Below are positions 1 through 4,737 of a stretch of 6,625 bases of DNA, in pieces. The notes beneath the pieces are model-generated. The model was not told where the DNA came from, made no database searches, and saw only the letters and a program-made list of their open reading frames with translations. Source of the stretch: Deltaproteobacteria bacterium (GTDB lineage: Bacteria; Desulfobacterota; Desulfobulbia; Desulfobulbales; SURF-16); contig JAOZSN010000006.1 in the NCBI GenBank assembly GCA_029939635.1, positions 1-6,625 on the forward strand, written 5' to 3'. Both the position numbers and the translations under genes were made by a program. Each line of letters begins with the position of its first letter. Positions within the stretch are counted from its first letter, which is position 1.

Positions 1-30
1 ATTCAAGTAGACTTGGTGGCCTACTTGAAT
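1..30. repeat. Perfect 10-bp inverted repeat, possible terminator
   Basis: ATTCAAGTAG at 1-10 is the exact reverse complement of CTACTTGAAT at 21-30, with a 10-nt loop. It lies 15 bp beyond the end of the small minus-strand frame (stop at 46-48), so it could be the transcription terminator of the trpB2-PBP4-small ORF unit. On the minus strand any U-tract would fall left of base 1 and cannot be seen. The arms are AT-rich for a terminator stem, so a protein-binding or repeat-family origin is also possible. Confidence 0.45.
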
Positions 31-45
31 TGAACCCATGGGCAT

Positions 46-198
46 CTACTTATGTGAAATATTGAATACCAACCCGCCGAAAATTTCTTGCTGCTCCGAC
101 GAGCAATTTTTCAGGCCCATTCTCGCAGCAAGAAACCCTCAGCTAAACCTGGTTGATAGGTCGGCTATCTGCTGTTTGGGAGATCCGGATAGACCCAT
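46..198 (-). CDS. Small ORF with in-frame UGA; candidate 50-aa selenoprotein, otherwise a 19-codon ORF or decayed gene
   Basis: The minus-strand ATG at 198-196 is preceded by GGAGG with 7-nt spacing, the best ribosome binding site in the window, 33 bp downstream of the PBP4 stop. The frame reads MGLSGSPKQQIADLSTRFS, then UGA (141-139, codon 20), then continues open as GFLAARMGLKNCSSEQQ and on to a C-terminal FNISHK, ending at TAG (48-46). If UGA were selenocysteine, the product would be 50 residues with Sec20 and one Cys (Cys31), soluble, with no signal peptide. A SECIS-like hairpin starts 3 nt after the UGA. I recognise no family. Alternatives are a 19-residue peptide, a nonsense-mutated pseudogene, or a chance 30-codon open stretch, which is not rare. 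The start is fairly well supported; the recoding is inference. Confidence 0.35.
84..135 (-). promoter_or_regulatory. SECIS-like hairpin directly downstream of the in-frame UGA
   Basis: On the minus strand TTTCTTGCTGC (135-125) pairs perfectly with GCAGCAAGAAA (94-84), 11 bp. Inside it GAG/CTC and AAT/ATT continue the stem with a bulged G and a 6-nt 3' bulge, closing on the 11-nt loop GGGCCTGAAAA. The loop begins 20 nt after the UGA and opens with G residues. Bacterial SECIS elements are known to lie within the coding region, with an apical loop about 16-37 nt after UGA and a G among the first loop bases, so the geometry fits. It could also be a poor terminator or a transcript-stabilising stem: only AAATTTTC follows, not a real U-tract. 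Confidence 0.4.
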
Positions 199-205
199 AA
201 TTATA

Positions 206-210
206 CCTCC
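206..210 (-). promoter_or_regulatory. Ribosome binding site of the small UGA-containing ORF
   Basis: GGAGG on the minus strand with the 7-nt spacer TATAATT before the ATG at 198. It is a full match to the anti-Shine-Dalgarno core and argues that translation really starts here, in spite of the UGA 19 codons later. Confidence 0.7.
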
Positions 211-231
211 AGATATTATCTTTTAAATGGT

Positions 232-1449
232 TTATTTCCTGGTTAATTCTTTTGTCTGATCAACAATACGTTTTAGTAAGGCATCTCGATTATTGTTGTT
301 CTGGTTGAGGATAAGTACCAGGGCAGGAGCGTCTATTTGGGGTCCTAAATAACCGGCATAGCTATAGACACCGGTCATGGTGCCTGATTTTATGAGCCAT
401 TCCTCATGACGGGGAAGAAGGAGGCGATAGGGGCGGAATGCCTTGAGTAGGTTCAGCATGAAGCGGGCTGTTACCTTATTGTCCGGACTGAGGCCAGCAC
501 CATCGATAATGATAGGCTGGTCTGTAAATAACTCATTTTTGGTAAGAAAATTGGTCATTGTCATTTCTGCTTTCTGCCAGGTGGCTGGAGCCCCATACTC
601 CTTTAGGCCACAGGCCAGGTAGAGCAGATTGGCGGTGAAATTGTTGGAGTAGAGCAGCATTGACTCAACAAGTGACCAGAGGGAAGGAGAGGAATGCTGG
701 TAAAAGAGTTGCGATGTTGTCGGTACCTGCCCTTGTTTAATAATGCCTGTACAGACTATGCCATGTTGGGCAAATTTAGCCACAAAGAGCTCACCAGTGT
801 GGCGCAGGATGTGGGCAGGATTACGGCCAACATTAATGCGATGGCGTCCAGGTTTCAGGTCGTGGGCCAATTCCACCATTATGGGCAGCAACGGTGTTTG
901 TTCTTCATCAGAACTGATGGACTTGTCTGGGGCGACGCGGACGGCAATTGTGGTAAAATTTACGCCAAGGGATGTTAATCCGGCATCATAGGGGTTATTG
1001 CTATTGCTTATCGAAACAGAATTGCGCTGTAGGGCAAAGAGAGAATCATCTAAATAGATATCTCTGATCTGTACTAGACCATGGGCCTTAAGGGCAATAA
1101 CAATGGCATCAATTGCCTCGGAAACGAGCAGTGGATCTCCACCGCCCTTGATCCATAGATCTGGCCCTGGGGTAAGGAAAAATGATGTTTTGAAATGGAA
1201 ATCATGACCAAGAATCTCCATGGCCGCATAGGAGGTGGCTATCTTGATAATGGAGGCAGGAATAAGAGGAGTGTCAAGATTGCTGGCTATAGCTATATGG
1301 CTATCACTAAGCTGTACACCATAACTGCCGTTTTCAATAAGATCATCAAGTTCTGTTGCAGGGCAGGGTAGAGCCAGAAAGCCTATTACCATTGAGCATA
1401 ATAGGTAAATACACAATAAAAAACGGGGTTGTATCATCATGCCAGACAT
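232..1449 (-). CDS. dacB: PBP4-type D-alanyl-D-alanine carboxypeptidase/endopeptidase (peptidase S13)
   Basis: Penicillin-binding, low-molecular-mass class C enzyme that trims terminal D-Ala and cleaves peptide cross-links of peptidoglycan in the periplasm. All three active-site motifs are present in order: SIIK (Ser66 nucleophile, Lys69), SNN (268-270) and KSGT (354-357), plus the family stretch DGAGLSPDNKVT (317-327). Residues 1-32 form a Sec signal peptide (Arg9, hydrophobic 10-27, cleavage near PCPA); PC lacks a proper lipobox. At 405 residues it is shorter than E. coli DacB (about 480), which suggests reduced accessory domains between the SxxK and SxN motifs. The start codon is uncertain: ATG at 1449 or ATG at 1440/1437, none with a strong RBS. 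It lies 59 bp downstream of trpB2 on the same strand and could be cotranscribed. Confidence 0.93.
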   Translation of the reverse strand: MSGMMIQPRFLLCIYLLCSMVIGFLALPCPATELDDLIENGSYGVQLSDSHIAIASNLDTPLIPASIIKIATSYAAMEILGHDFHFKTSFFLTPGPDLWIKGGGDPLLVSEAIDAIVIALKAHGLVQIRDIYLDDSLFALQRNSVSISNSNNPYDAGLTSLGVNFTTIAVRVAPDKSISSDEEQTPLLPIMVELAHDLKPGRHRINVGRNPAHILRHTGELFVAKFAQHGIVCTGIIKQGQVPTTSQLFYQHSSPSLWSLVESMLLYSNNFTANLLYLACGLKEYGAPATWQKAEMTMTNFLTKNELFTDQPIIIDGAGLSPDNKVTARFMLNLLKAFRPYRLLLPRHEEWLIKSGTMTGVYSYAGYLGPQIDAPALVLILNQNNNNRDALLKRIVDQTKELTRK

Positions 1450-1461
1450 GATGCCACAACC

Positions 1462-1497
1462 CCGTAAAGCCGTAAACCGTTAACTGTTAACTGATAG
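1462..1497. repeat. Degenerate heptanucleotide tandem repeat between trpB2 and dacB
   Basis: Five 7-bp units read on the plus strand: CCGTAAA (1462), one spacer G, CCGTAAA (1470), CCGTTAA (1477), CTGTTAA (1484) and CTGATAG (1491). It fills most of the 59-bp intergenic gap. Adjacent units differ by one or two bases, as in slipped-strand repeats that have drifted. The two GTTAAC palindromes in the array give stop codons on both strands. A related array sits upstream of cobA-hemD. Confidence 0.6.
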
Positions 1498-1503
1498 CGG
1501 TTT
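1474..1503. terminator. Weak stem-loop overlapping the heptad array, possible terminator
   Basis: AAACCGTTA (1474-1482) can pair with TAGCGGTTT (1495-1503) over 9 bp including one G-U, with a 12-nt loop. On the plus strand a T6 run follows from 1501, but no plus-strand gene ends here. In the transcribed minus direction only TTTACGG follows, so termination of trpB2 would be weak and readthrough into dacB is likely. Confidence 0.25.
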
Positions 1504-1508
1504 TTTGC

Positions 1509-2855
1509 TTAGATCACTGGCAGATTCTTAGTGGCAGCGATGATATCTTCTTCTGGGTAATCATAATTATGCAGGTTACCAGAATAGAAGGCATCATAAC
1601 TGGCCAGATCAAGGAGCCCATGACCCGAAAAGTTAAAAAGAATAGTTTTGGGGTCGTTAAGATCCATGGTGGCCTCGTTAATTGCTGCCTTAATGGCATG
1701 GCAGGTTTCTGGGGCAGGGATAATACCCTCAGCCTGAGCAAAGAGACGACCGGCCTCAAAGCATTCAAGCTGATGGGCACTGGTGGTTTCGATGATTTTG
1801 TCGCGTACCAGCGCAGAAACAATGGGTGACATACCATGGTACCGCAGTCCACCGGCATGGATGCCTGGTGGGATGAAGTCATGACCCAGGGTGTACATGT
1901 AAAGCAGGGGAGTCATTGCGGCGACATCACCGAAATCATAGGCATACTTGCCACGGGTCAAGGTGGGGCAGGAGGCAGGCTCAATGCCAACAAAGCGGAT
2001 ATCCTTGCCCTCTAATTTGTCAGTGACAAAGGGAGACATAATACCGGCAAAGTTTGAACCACCACCGCAGCAGCCAACCACAACATCTGGATATTCACCG
2101 ATTGACTCCAATTGTTTCTTGGCCTCTAGGCCAATAATAGATTGATGCAGGATGACATGATTTAATACAGAGCCCAGGGCATACTTGGTGTCATCACGAG
2201 ATAGGGCATCTTCCATAGCCTCTGAAATAGCAATACCAAGGGAACCAGCAGTGTCTGGGTGAGATTCTAAGATTTTGCGGCCAATAACAGTATCTGGACT
2301 GGGGCTAGGGACGATCTCGGCCCCATAGGTGTTCATCATAGATTTGCGATACGGTTTCTGGTCAAAAGAAACACGTACCATGTAAACCTTGCAATCCAGG
2401 CCGAATTTATGGGTGGCAAAGGAGAGGGCACTGCCCCACTGACCGGCACCTGTCTCGGTGGAGAGGCGCTTGATGCCTTCTCGCTTATTATAATAAGCCT
2501 GGGCTACAGCTGAGTTGGTTTTATGGCTACCTGATGGCGATACACCTTCGTTCTTGAAAAATATCTTGGCTTTGGTGCCTAGGGCTTTTTCAAGATTGTT
2601 AGCTCTTACCAAAGGAGCTGGACGCCAGATACGCAGGACTTCCTGAACCTCTTCAGGAATATCTATCCAGCTCTGGTCACTCATTTCCTGCTCGAGGAGC
2701 CCCATGGGAAAGACTTCTGCCAGTTTTTCCGGAGCCATGGGCTCCTTTGTTTCTGGATCAAGAGGGGGAGACATGCCGCCAGGAATATCAGGCATAACAT
2801 TATACCATTGGGTGGGCATCTCACTTTCATCAAGGAATACTTTCTTTTGTTTCAT
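1509..2855 (-). CDS. trpB2: Tryptophan synthase beta chain-like protein, TrpB2 type (PLP-dependent)
   Basis: Fold-type II PLP enzyme that condenses indole with L-serine to L-tryptophan. Visible motifs, numbered from the chosen start: SGSHKTNSA with the PLP-binding lysine (Lys112), TETGAGQWGSALS (133-145), the phosphate-cradle GCCGGGSN (261-268), EGIIPAPE (377-384) and a C-terminal SGHGLLDL (410-417). The N-terminal extension before WRPAPLVRA and the total length (448 aa) mark the TrpB2 subgroup rather than classic TrpB1 (about 400). I place the start at ATG 2855, 9 nt after GGAG (2868-2865). The longer frame from TTG 2870 would start on the RBS itself. No trpA adjoins, so indole salvage or a related Ser/Thr beta-replacement is plausible. 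It is transcribed divergently from gmhA. Confidence 0.93.
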   Translation of the reverse strand: MKQKKVFLDESEMPTQWYNVMPDIPGGMSPPLDPETKEPMAPEKLAEVFPMGLLEQEMSDQSWIDIPEEVQEVLRIWRPAPLVRANNLEKALGTKAKIFFKNEGVSPSGSHKTNSAVAQAYYNKREGIKRLSTETGAGQWGSALSFATHKFGLDCKVYMVRVSFDQKPYRKSMMNTYGAEIVPSPSPDTVIGRKILESHPDTAGSLGIAISEAMEDALSRDDTKYALGSVLNHVILHQSIIGLEAKKQLESIGEYPDVVVGCCGGGSNFAGIMSPFVTDKLEGKDIRFVGIEPASCPTLTRGKYAYDFGDVAAMTPLLYMYTLGHDFIPPGIHAGGLRYHGMSPIVSALVRDKIIETTSAHQLECFEAGRLFAQAEGIIPAPETCHAIKAAINEATMDLNDPKTILFNFSGHGLLDLASYDAFYSGNLHNYDYPEEDIIAATKNLPVI

Positions 2856-2864
2856 CTTCATTTT

Positions 2865-2868
2865 CTCC
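2865..2868 (-). promoter_or_regulatory. Ribosome binding site deciding the trpB2 start
   Basis: GGAG on the minus strand lies 9 nt before ATG 2855 and only 3 nt before ATG 2861. It overlaps the upstream TTG at 2870-2868, which excludes that TTG as a sensible start and favours ATG 2855. Confidence 0.6.
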
Positions 2869-2943
2869 AAAAAAACAGGATTAATGTGGGGTTTTGAGTT
2901 TTAGTGCCGTATACATAAAAATATTCAGTGGCTTTGGGTGAGT

Positions 2944-2973
2944 ATAATTACCCGTTTGACAGGTAGTTGTCAA
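2944..2973 (-). promoter_or_regulatory. Candidate sigma-70 promoter for trpB2
   Basis: On the minus strand a perfect -35 TTGACA (2973-2968) is followed after 18 bp by AATTAT (2949-2944, 4 of 6 to TATAAT). A better TATACT (2946-2941) sits at 21 bp, which is long. Transcription would start near 2935, leaving an 80-nt leader. The leader holds a tiny ORF without Trp codons, so no trp-type attenuator is visible. Confidence 0.35.
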
Positions 2974-2974
2974 A
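2955..2974. promoter_or_regulatory. Inverted repeat TTTGACA-N6-TGTCAAA, shared -35 region or operator
   Basis: TTTGACA (2955-2961) and TGTCAAA (2968-2974) are exact 7-bp inverted arms around GGTAGT. Each arm supplies a consensus TTGACA, one per strand, so the divergent promoters of trpB2 and gmhA would overlap back to back. A dimeric regulator binding the repeat could control both directions. Confidence 0.45.
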
Positions 2975-2984
2975 AGGATATAGG
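2956..2984 (+). promoter_or_regulatory. Candidate distal plus-strand promoter upstream of gmhA
   Basis: TTGACA (2956-2961), 17-bp spacer, TATAGG (2979-2984, 4 of 6). The -35 and spacing are ideal, the -10 is moderate. It would give a leader of about 120 nt before gmhA. Confidence 0.35.
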
Positions 2985-3029
2985 CCCGAAAGTCTATTTT
3001 GGGTATCTCTACCTATATTTAGGGCGATA

Positions 3030-3058
3030 TTGACAAAGGTAGGTGGCTGATTTATGTT
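3030..3058 (+). promoter_or_regulatory. Candidate proximal promoter of the gmhA operon
   Basis: TTGACA (3030-3035), 17-bp spacer, TATGTT (3053-3058, 4 of 6). The predicted transcript starts near 3065, about 47 nt before ATG 3112. This would leave the GTG at 3043 untranslated, which agrees with the shorter GmhA start. TTGACA is again followed by a GGTAG motif, as in the distal promoter. Confidence 0.4.
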
Positions 3059-3111
3059 GTCCTGTCAATGTTTATGACGTTTTCAAAATCCCTCGTGAGA
3101 CACCCCGAACC

Positions 3112-3687
3112 ATGCATGAACTTATAGATACAAGTCTGGCGAATTCTATTAGTGCCAAAGAGGAATTTGTCAAACAATCACGCCAGGAGTTACTCACCTT
3201 GGTTGATTGGGTGATAGACTGCTTCAAAAAAGGTGGTAAATTATTGTTGTTTGGTAATGGTGGCAGTGCTGCTGATGCCCAACATCTGGCCGCAGAGTTT
3301 GTTAATCGTTTTCTTGTTGATCGTCGGCCCCTGCCTGCCTTGGCATTGACAACTGATAGCTCTATCCTTACCAGCGTAGGTAATGATTTCTCCTATGATG
3401 ATATTTTTGCTAAACAGATCATCGCTCTGGGAAAATCTGAGGATATTGCCTTGGGCATTTCCACCAGTGGTAATTCTGACAATGTCATAGCTGGCTTTGC
3501 CGAAGCAGCACATATTGGCATGAAAACGGCGGCTTTGACTGGTGGGAGTGGAGGCAAGATTGCTGGTACTGTTGATTTGCTTTTAAATGTCCCTTCTCCA
3601 TACACTCCCCATATTCAAGAAACTCACCTGTGGATTGAACATATGATCTGCTGGTTGGTAGATGAAAAGATGTTTGGAGGGAAATAA
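3112..3687 (+). CDS. gmhA: Phosphoheptose isomerase (sedoheptulose-7-phosphate isomerase)
   Basis: SIS-domain enzyme that converts sedoheptulose 7-phosphate to D-glycero-D-manno-heptose 7-phosphate, the first step of ADP-heptose synthesis for LPS inner core; cytosolic tetramer. Seen: GNGGSAADAQHLAAE (48-62), SVGNDFSYDDIF (88-99), GISTSGNS (115-122) and PHIQETHLWIEH (166-177). Zinc ligands of E. coli GmhA (His61, Glu65, Gln172, His180) are matched by His58, Glu62, Gln169 and His177, which separates it from the non-enzymatic relative DiaA. Start chosen at ATG 3112 (191 aa, the usual family length, MHELIDTSL); the frame is open back to GTG 3043, but those 23 residues look unlike the family. RBS is weak (GTGAGA at 3095). 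First gene of the plus-strand operon. Confidence 0.93.
   Translation: MHELIDTSLANSISAKEEFVKQSRQELLTLVDWVIDCFKKGGKLLLFGNGGSAADAQHLAAEFVNRFLVDRRPLPALALTTDSSILTSVGNDFSYDDIFAKQIIALGKSEDIALGISTSGNSDNVIAGFAEAAHIGMKTAALTGGSGGKIAGTVDLLLNVPSPYTPHIQETHLWIEHMICWLVDEKMFGGK
3676..3680 (+). promoter_or_regulatory. Ribosome binding site inside the end of gmhA for the DHS-like gene
   Basis: GGAGG within the last gmhA codons, 7 nt before ATG 3688. The start directly follows the gmhA TAA, so the two genes are probably translationally coupled. Confidence 0.75.
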
Positions 3688-4647
3688 ATGGCTAATTCTT
3701 ACCCTGAACCCCTTGATTTTGCTGGGCTAAATACCTATTCGGTTCATGATCGGTTTAGTAAGGTGACAGTTGACAATTTTGCTCAACCACTTGCCCCGGG
3801 AGCAAGTATAGCTGATTTTATCGCCTCCCTACCTGAACAATTTGCAGGGGTGGATTTCCCTGAACTTGTAGATGCCTTGGTTTCGAGTCATAAAAACAAC
3901 CACCCTATCATGCTTGGGATGGGCGCCCATGTCATCAAGGTTGGCTTAAATCCCATTCTTATTGATCTTATGGAACGTGGCATTATCACCTCCATTGCCT
4001 TAAATGGGGCTGGTATTATTCATGATGCCGAAATTGCTATGGTTGGCCGCACTTCTGAGGATGTGGGTTCGGTACTAGGTGCTGGTGAGTTTGGTGCTGC
4101 TAAAGAGACTGGAGAGGTTGTTAATGGTGCTGTGAGTTCTGGTGCTGCTCTGGGCCTTGGTCTAGGGCAGGCTATGGGTAAATTTCTTAACGAGCAAAAA
4201 TTTCCGTTTCTTAAGGAAAGTTTACTGGCCTCAGCTTATCGGTTGGGTGTGCCTGTGACAGTGCATGTGGCCGTAGGTACAGACATTGTTCATATACACC
4301 CCTCAGCCTCTGGGGCTGATATTGGTACCACCTCGCACCATGACTTTAAGCTATTTTGTAGCTTGGTCAGTAAGCTTGAGGGGGGAGCTTACCTAAATGT
4401 TGGGTCTGCTGTATTATTGCCTGAGGTTTTTTTAAAGGCAATCACAGTGGTACGAAATTTAGGTCATACGGTTAATAATTTTACCACGGCTAATTTTGAT
4501 TTTATCCGTCATTATCGAACCATGACCAATGTGGTAAATCGACCCACGGCCAGTGGCAGTGGCAAAGGTTATAATTTTATCGGTCACCATGAGATTATGC
4601 TGCCGCTTCTTGCTGCAGTCTTGGTTGAACGAATTAATAAAATATAG
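3688..4647 (+). CDS. Deoxyhypusine synthase-like protein (bacterial DHS superfamily)
   Basis: 319 aa, soluble, no signal peptide. I assign the NAD-dependent DHS/homospermidine-synthase superfamily from remote pattern matches. NGAGIIHDAE (106-115) resembles the glycine-rich segment before HD. LNVGSAVLLPEVFLKA (236-251) corresponds to the DHS GGG-containing strand. TANFDFIRHY followed by NRPTASGSGKGYNF (284-297) and HHEIMLPLLAAVLVE (300-314) parallel the DHS tail with its ARP, WGK and FPLL elements. Lys293 may occupy the place of the catalytic lysine of DHS, but the WGK context is replaced by SGKGY. Bacteria lack eIF5A, the hypusine substrate, so a true DHS role is not expected; aminobutyl transfer to another amine, or another NAD-dependent reaction, is possible. 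It abuts gmhA with zero intergenic bases. The gene itself is certain, the function is not. Confidence 0.65.
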   Translation: MANSYPEPLDFAGLNTYSVHDRFSKVTVDNFAQPLAPGASIADFIASLPEQFAGVDFPELVDALVSSHKNNHPIMLGMGAHVIKVGLNPILIDLMERGIITSIALNGAGIIHDAEIAMVGRTSEDVGSVLGAGEFGAAKETGEVVNGAVSSGAALGLGLGQAMGKFLNEQKFPFLKESLLASAYRLGVPVTVHVAVGTDIVHIHPSASGADIGTTSHHDFKLFCSLVSKLEGGAYLNVGSAVLLPEVFLKAITVVRNLGHTVNNFTTANFDFIRHYRTMTNVVNRPTASGSGKGYNFIGHHEIMLPLLAAVLVERINKI

Positions 4648-4724
4648 TTTCAAGTTTCCTGGTAAGGATGTATCTAATGCAGAACTTATTTGAACTTGAA
4701 ACCCGAAACTTGAAACTTGAAACT
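4646..4724. repeat. 13-nt inverted repeat spanning the gap before cobA-hemD
   Basis: AGTTTCAAGTTTC (4646-4658), starting in the stop codon of the DHS-like gene, is the exact reverse complement of GAAACTTGAAACT at 4712-4724 and again at 4705-4717. Either copy could form a 13-bp stem with a loop of about 46-53 nt. No T-tract follows, so it is not a standard terminator; readthrough into cobA-hemD seems likely. Confidence 0.5.
4695..4722. repeat. Degenerate heptanucleotide tandem repeat upstream of cobA-hemD
   Basis: Four contiguous 7-bp units: CTTGAAA (4695), CCCGAAA (4702), CTTGAAA (4709), CTTGAAA (4716). Unit length and the C-start/AA-end form match the array at 1462-1497. The left arm of the inverted repeat at 4647 is one and a half units in opposite orientation. 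Confidence 0.65.
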
Positions 4725-4737
4725 GTGGTTTGATATT

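Noticed and set aside
38..226. Plus-strand 62-codon ORF at the left end
   Set aside because: No ribosome binding site before the ATG and no recognisable protein; it is antisense to the minus-strand frame, which has a strong RBS.
694..991. Plus-strand ORFs inside dacB
   Set aside because: Shadows of the PBP4 gene, whose motifs are clear on the minus strand.
2856..2870. TTG 2870 or ATG 2861 as trpB2 start
   Set aside because: TTG overlaps the GGAG and ATG 2861 is only 3 nt from it; ATG 2855 has 9-nt spacing.
2880..2920. Tryptophan attenuator leader peptide for trpB2
   Set aside because: The tiny ORF read in the minus-strand leader (MYTALKLKTPH) has no Trp codons and no alternative terminator/antiterminator stems were seen.
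3043..3111. N-terminal extension of GmhA from GTG 3043
   Set aside because: Adds 23 residues unlike the family, has no properly spaced RBS, and overlaps the likely proximal promoter; ATG 3112 gives the normal 191-aa length.
4656..4678. Promoter for cobA-hemD in the gap (TCTAAT at 4673-4678)
   Set aside because: The -10 resembles consensus but no acceptable -35 lies 16-18 bp upstream; cotranscription with the DHS-like gene is simpler.
4695..4722. CRISPR array
   Set aside because: Units are 7 bp and contiguous, with no spacers.
4717..4737. TTG start for CobA-HemD
   Set aside because: It falls inside the heptad repeat; ATG 4738 followed directly by the conserved SUMT N-terminus is far more likely.
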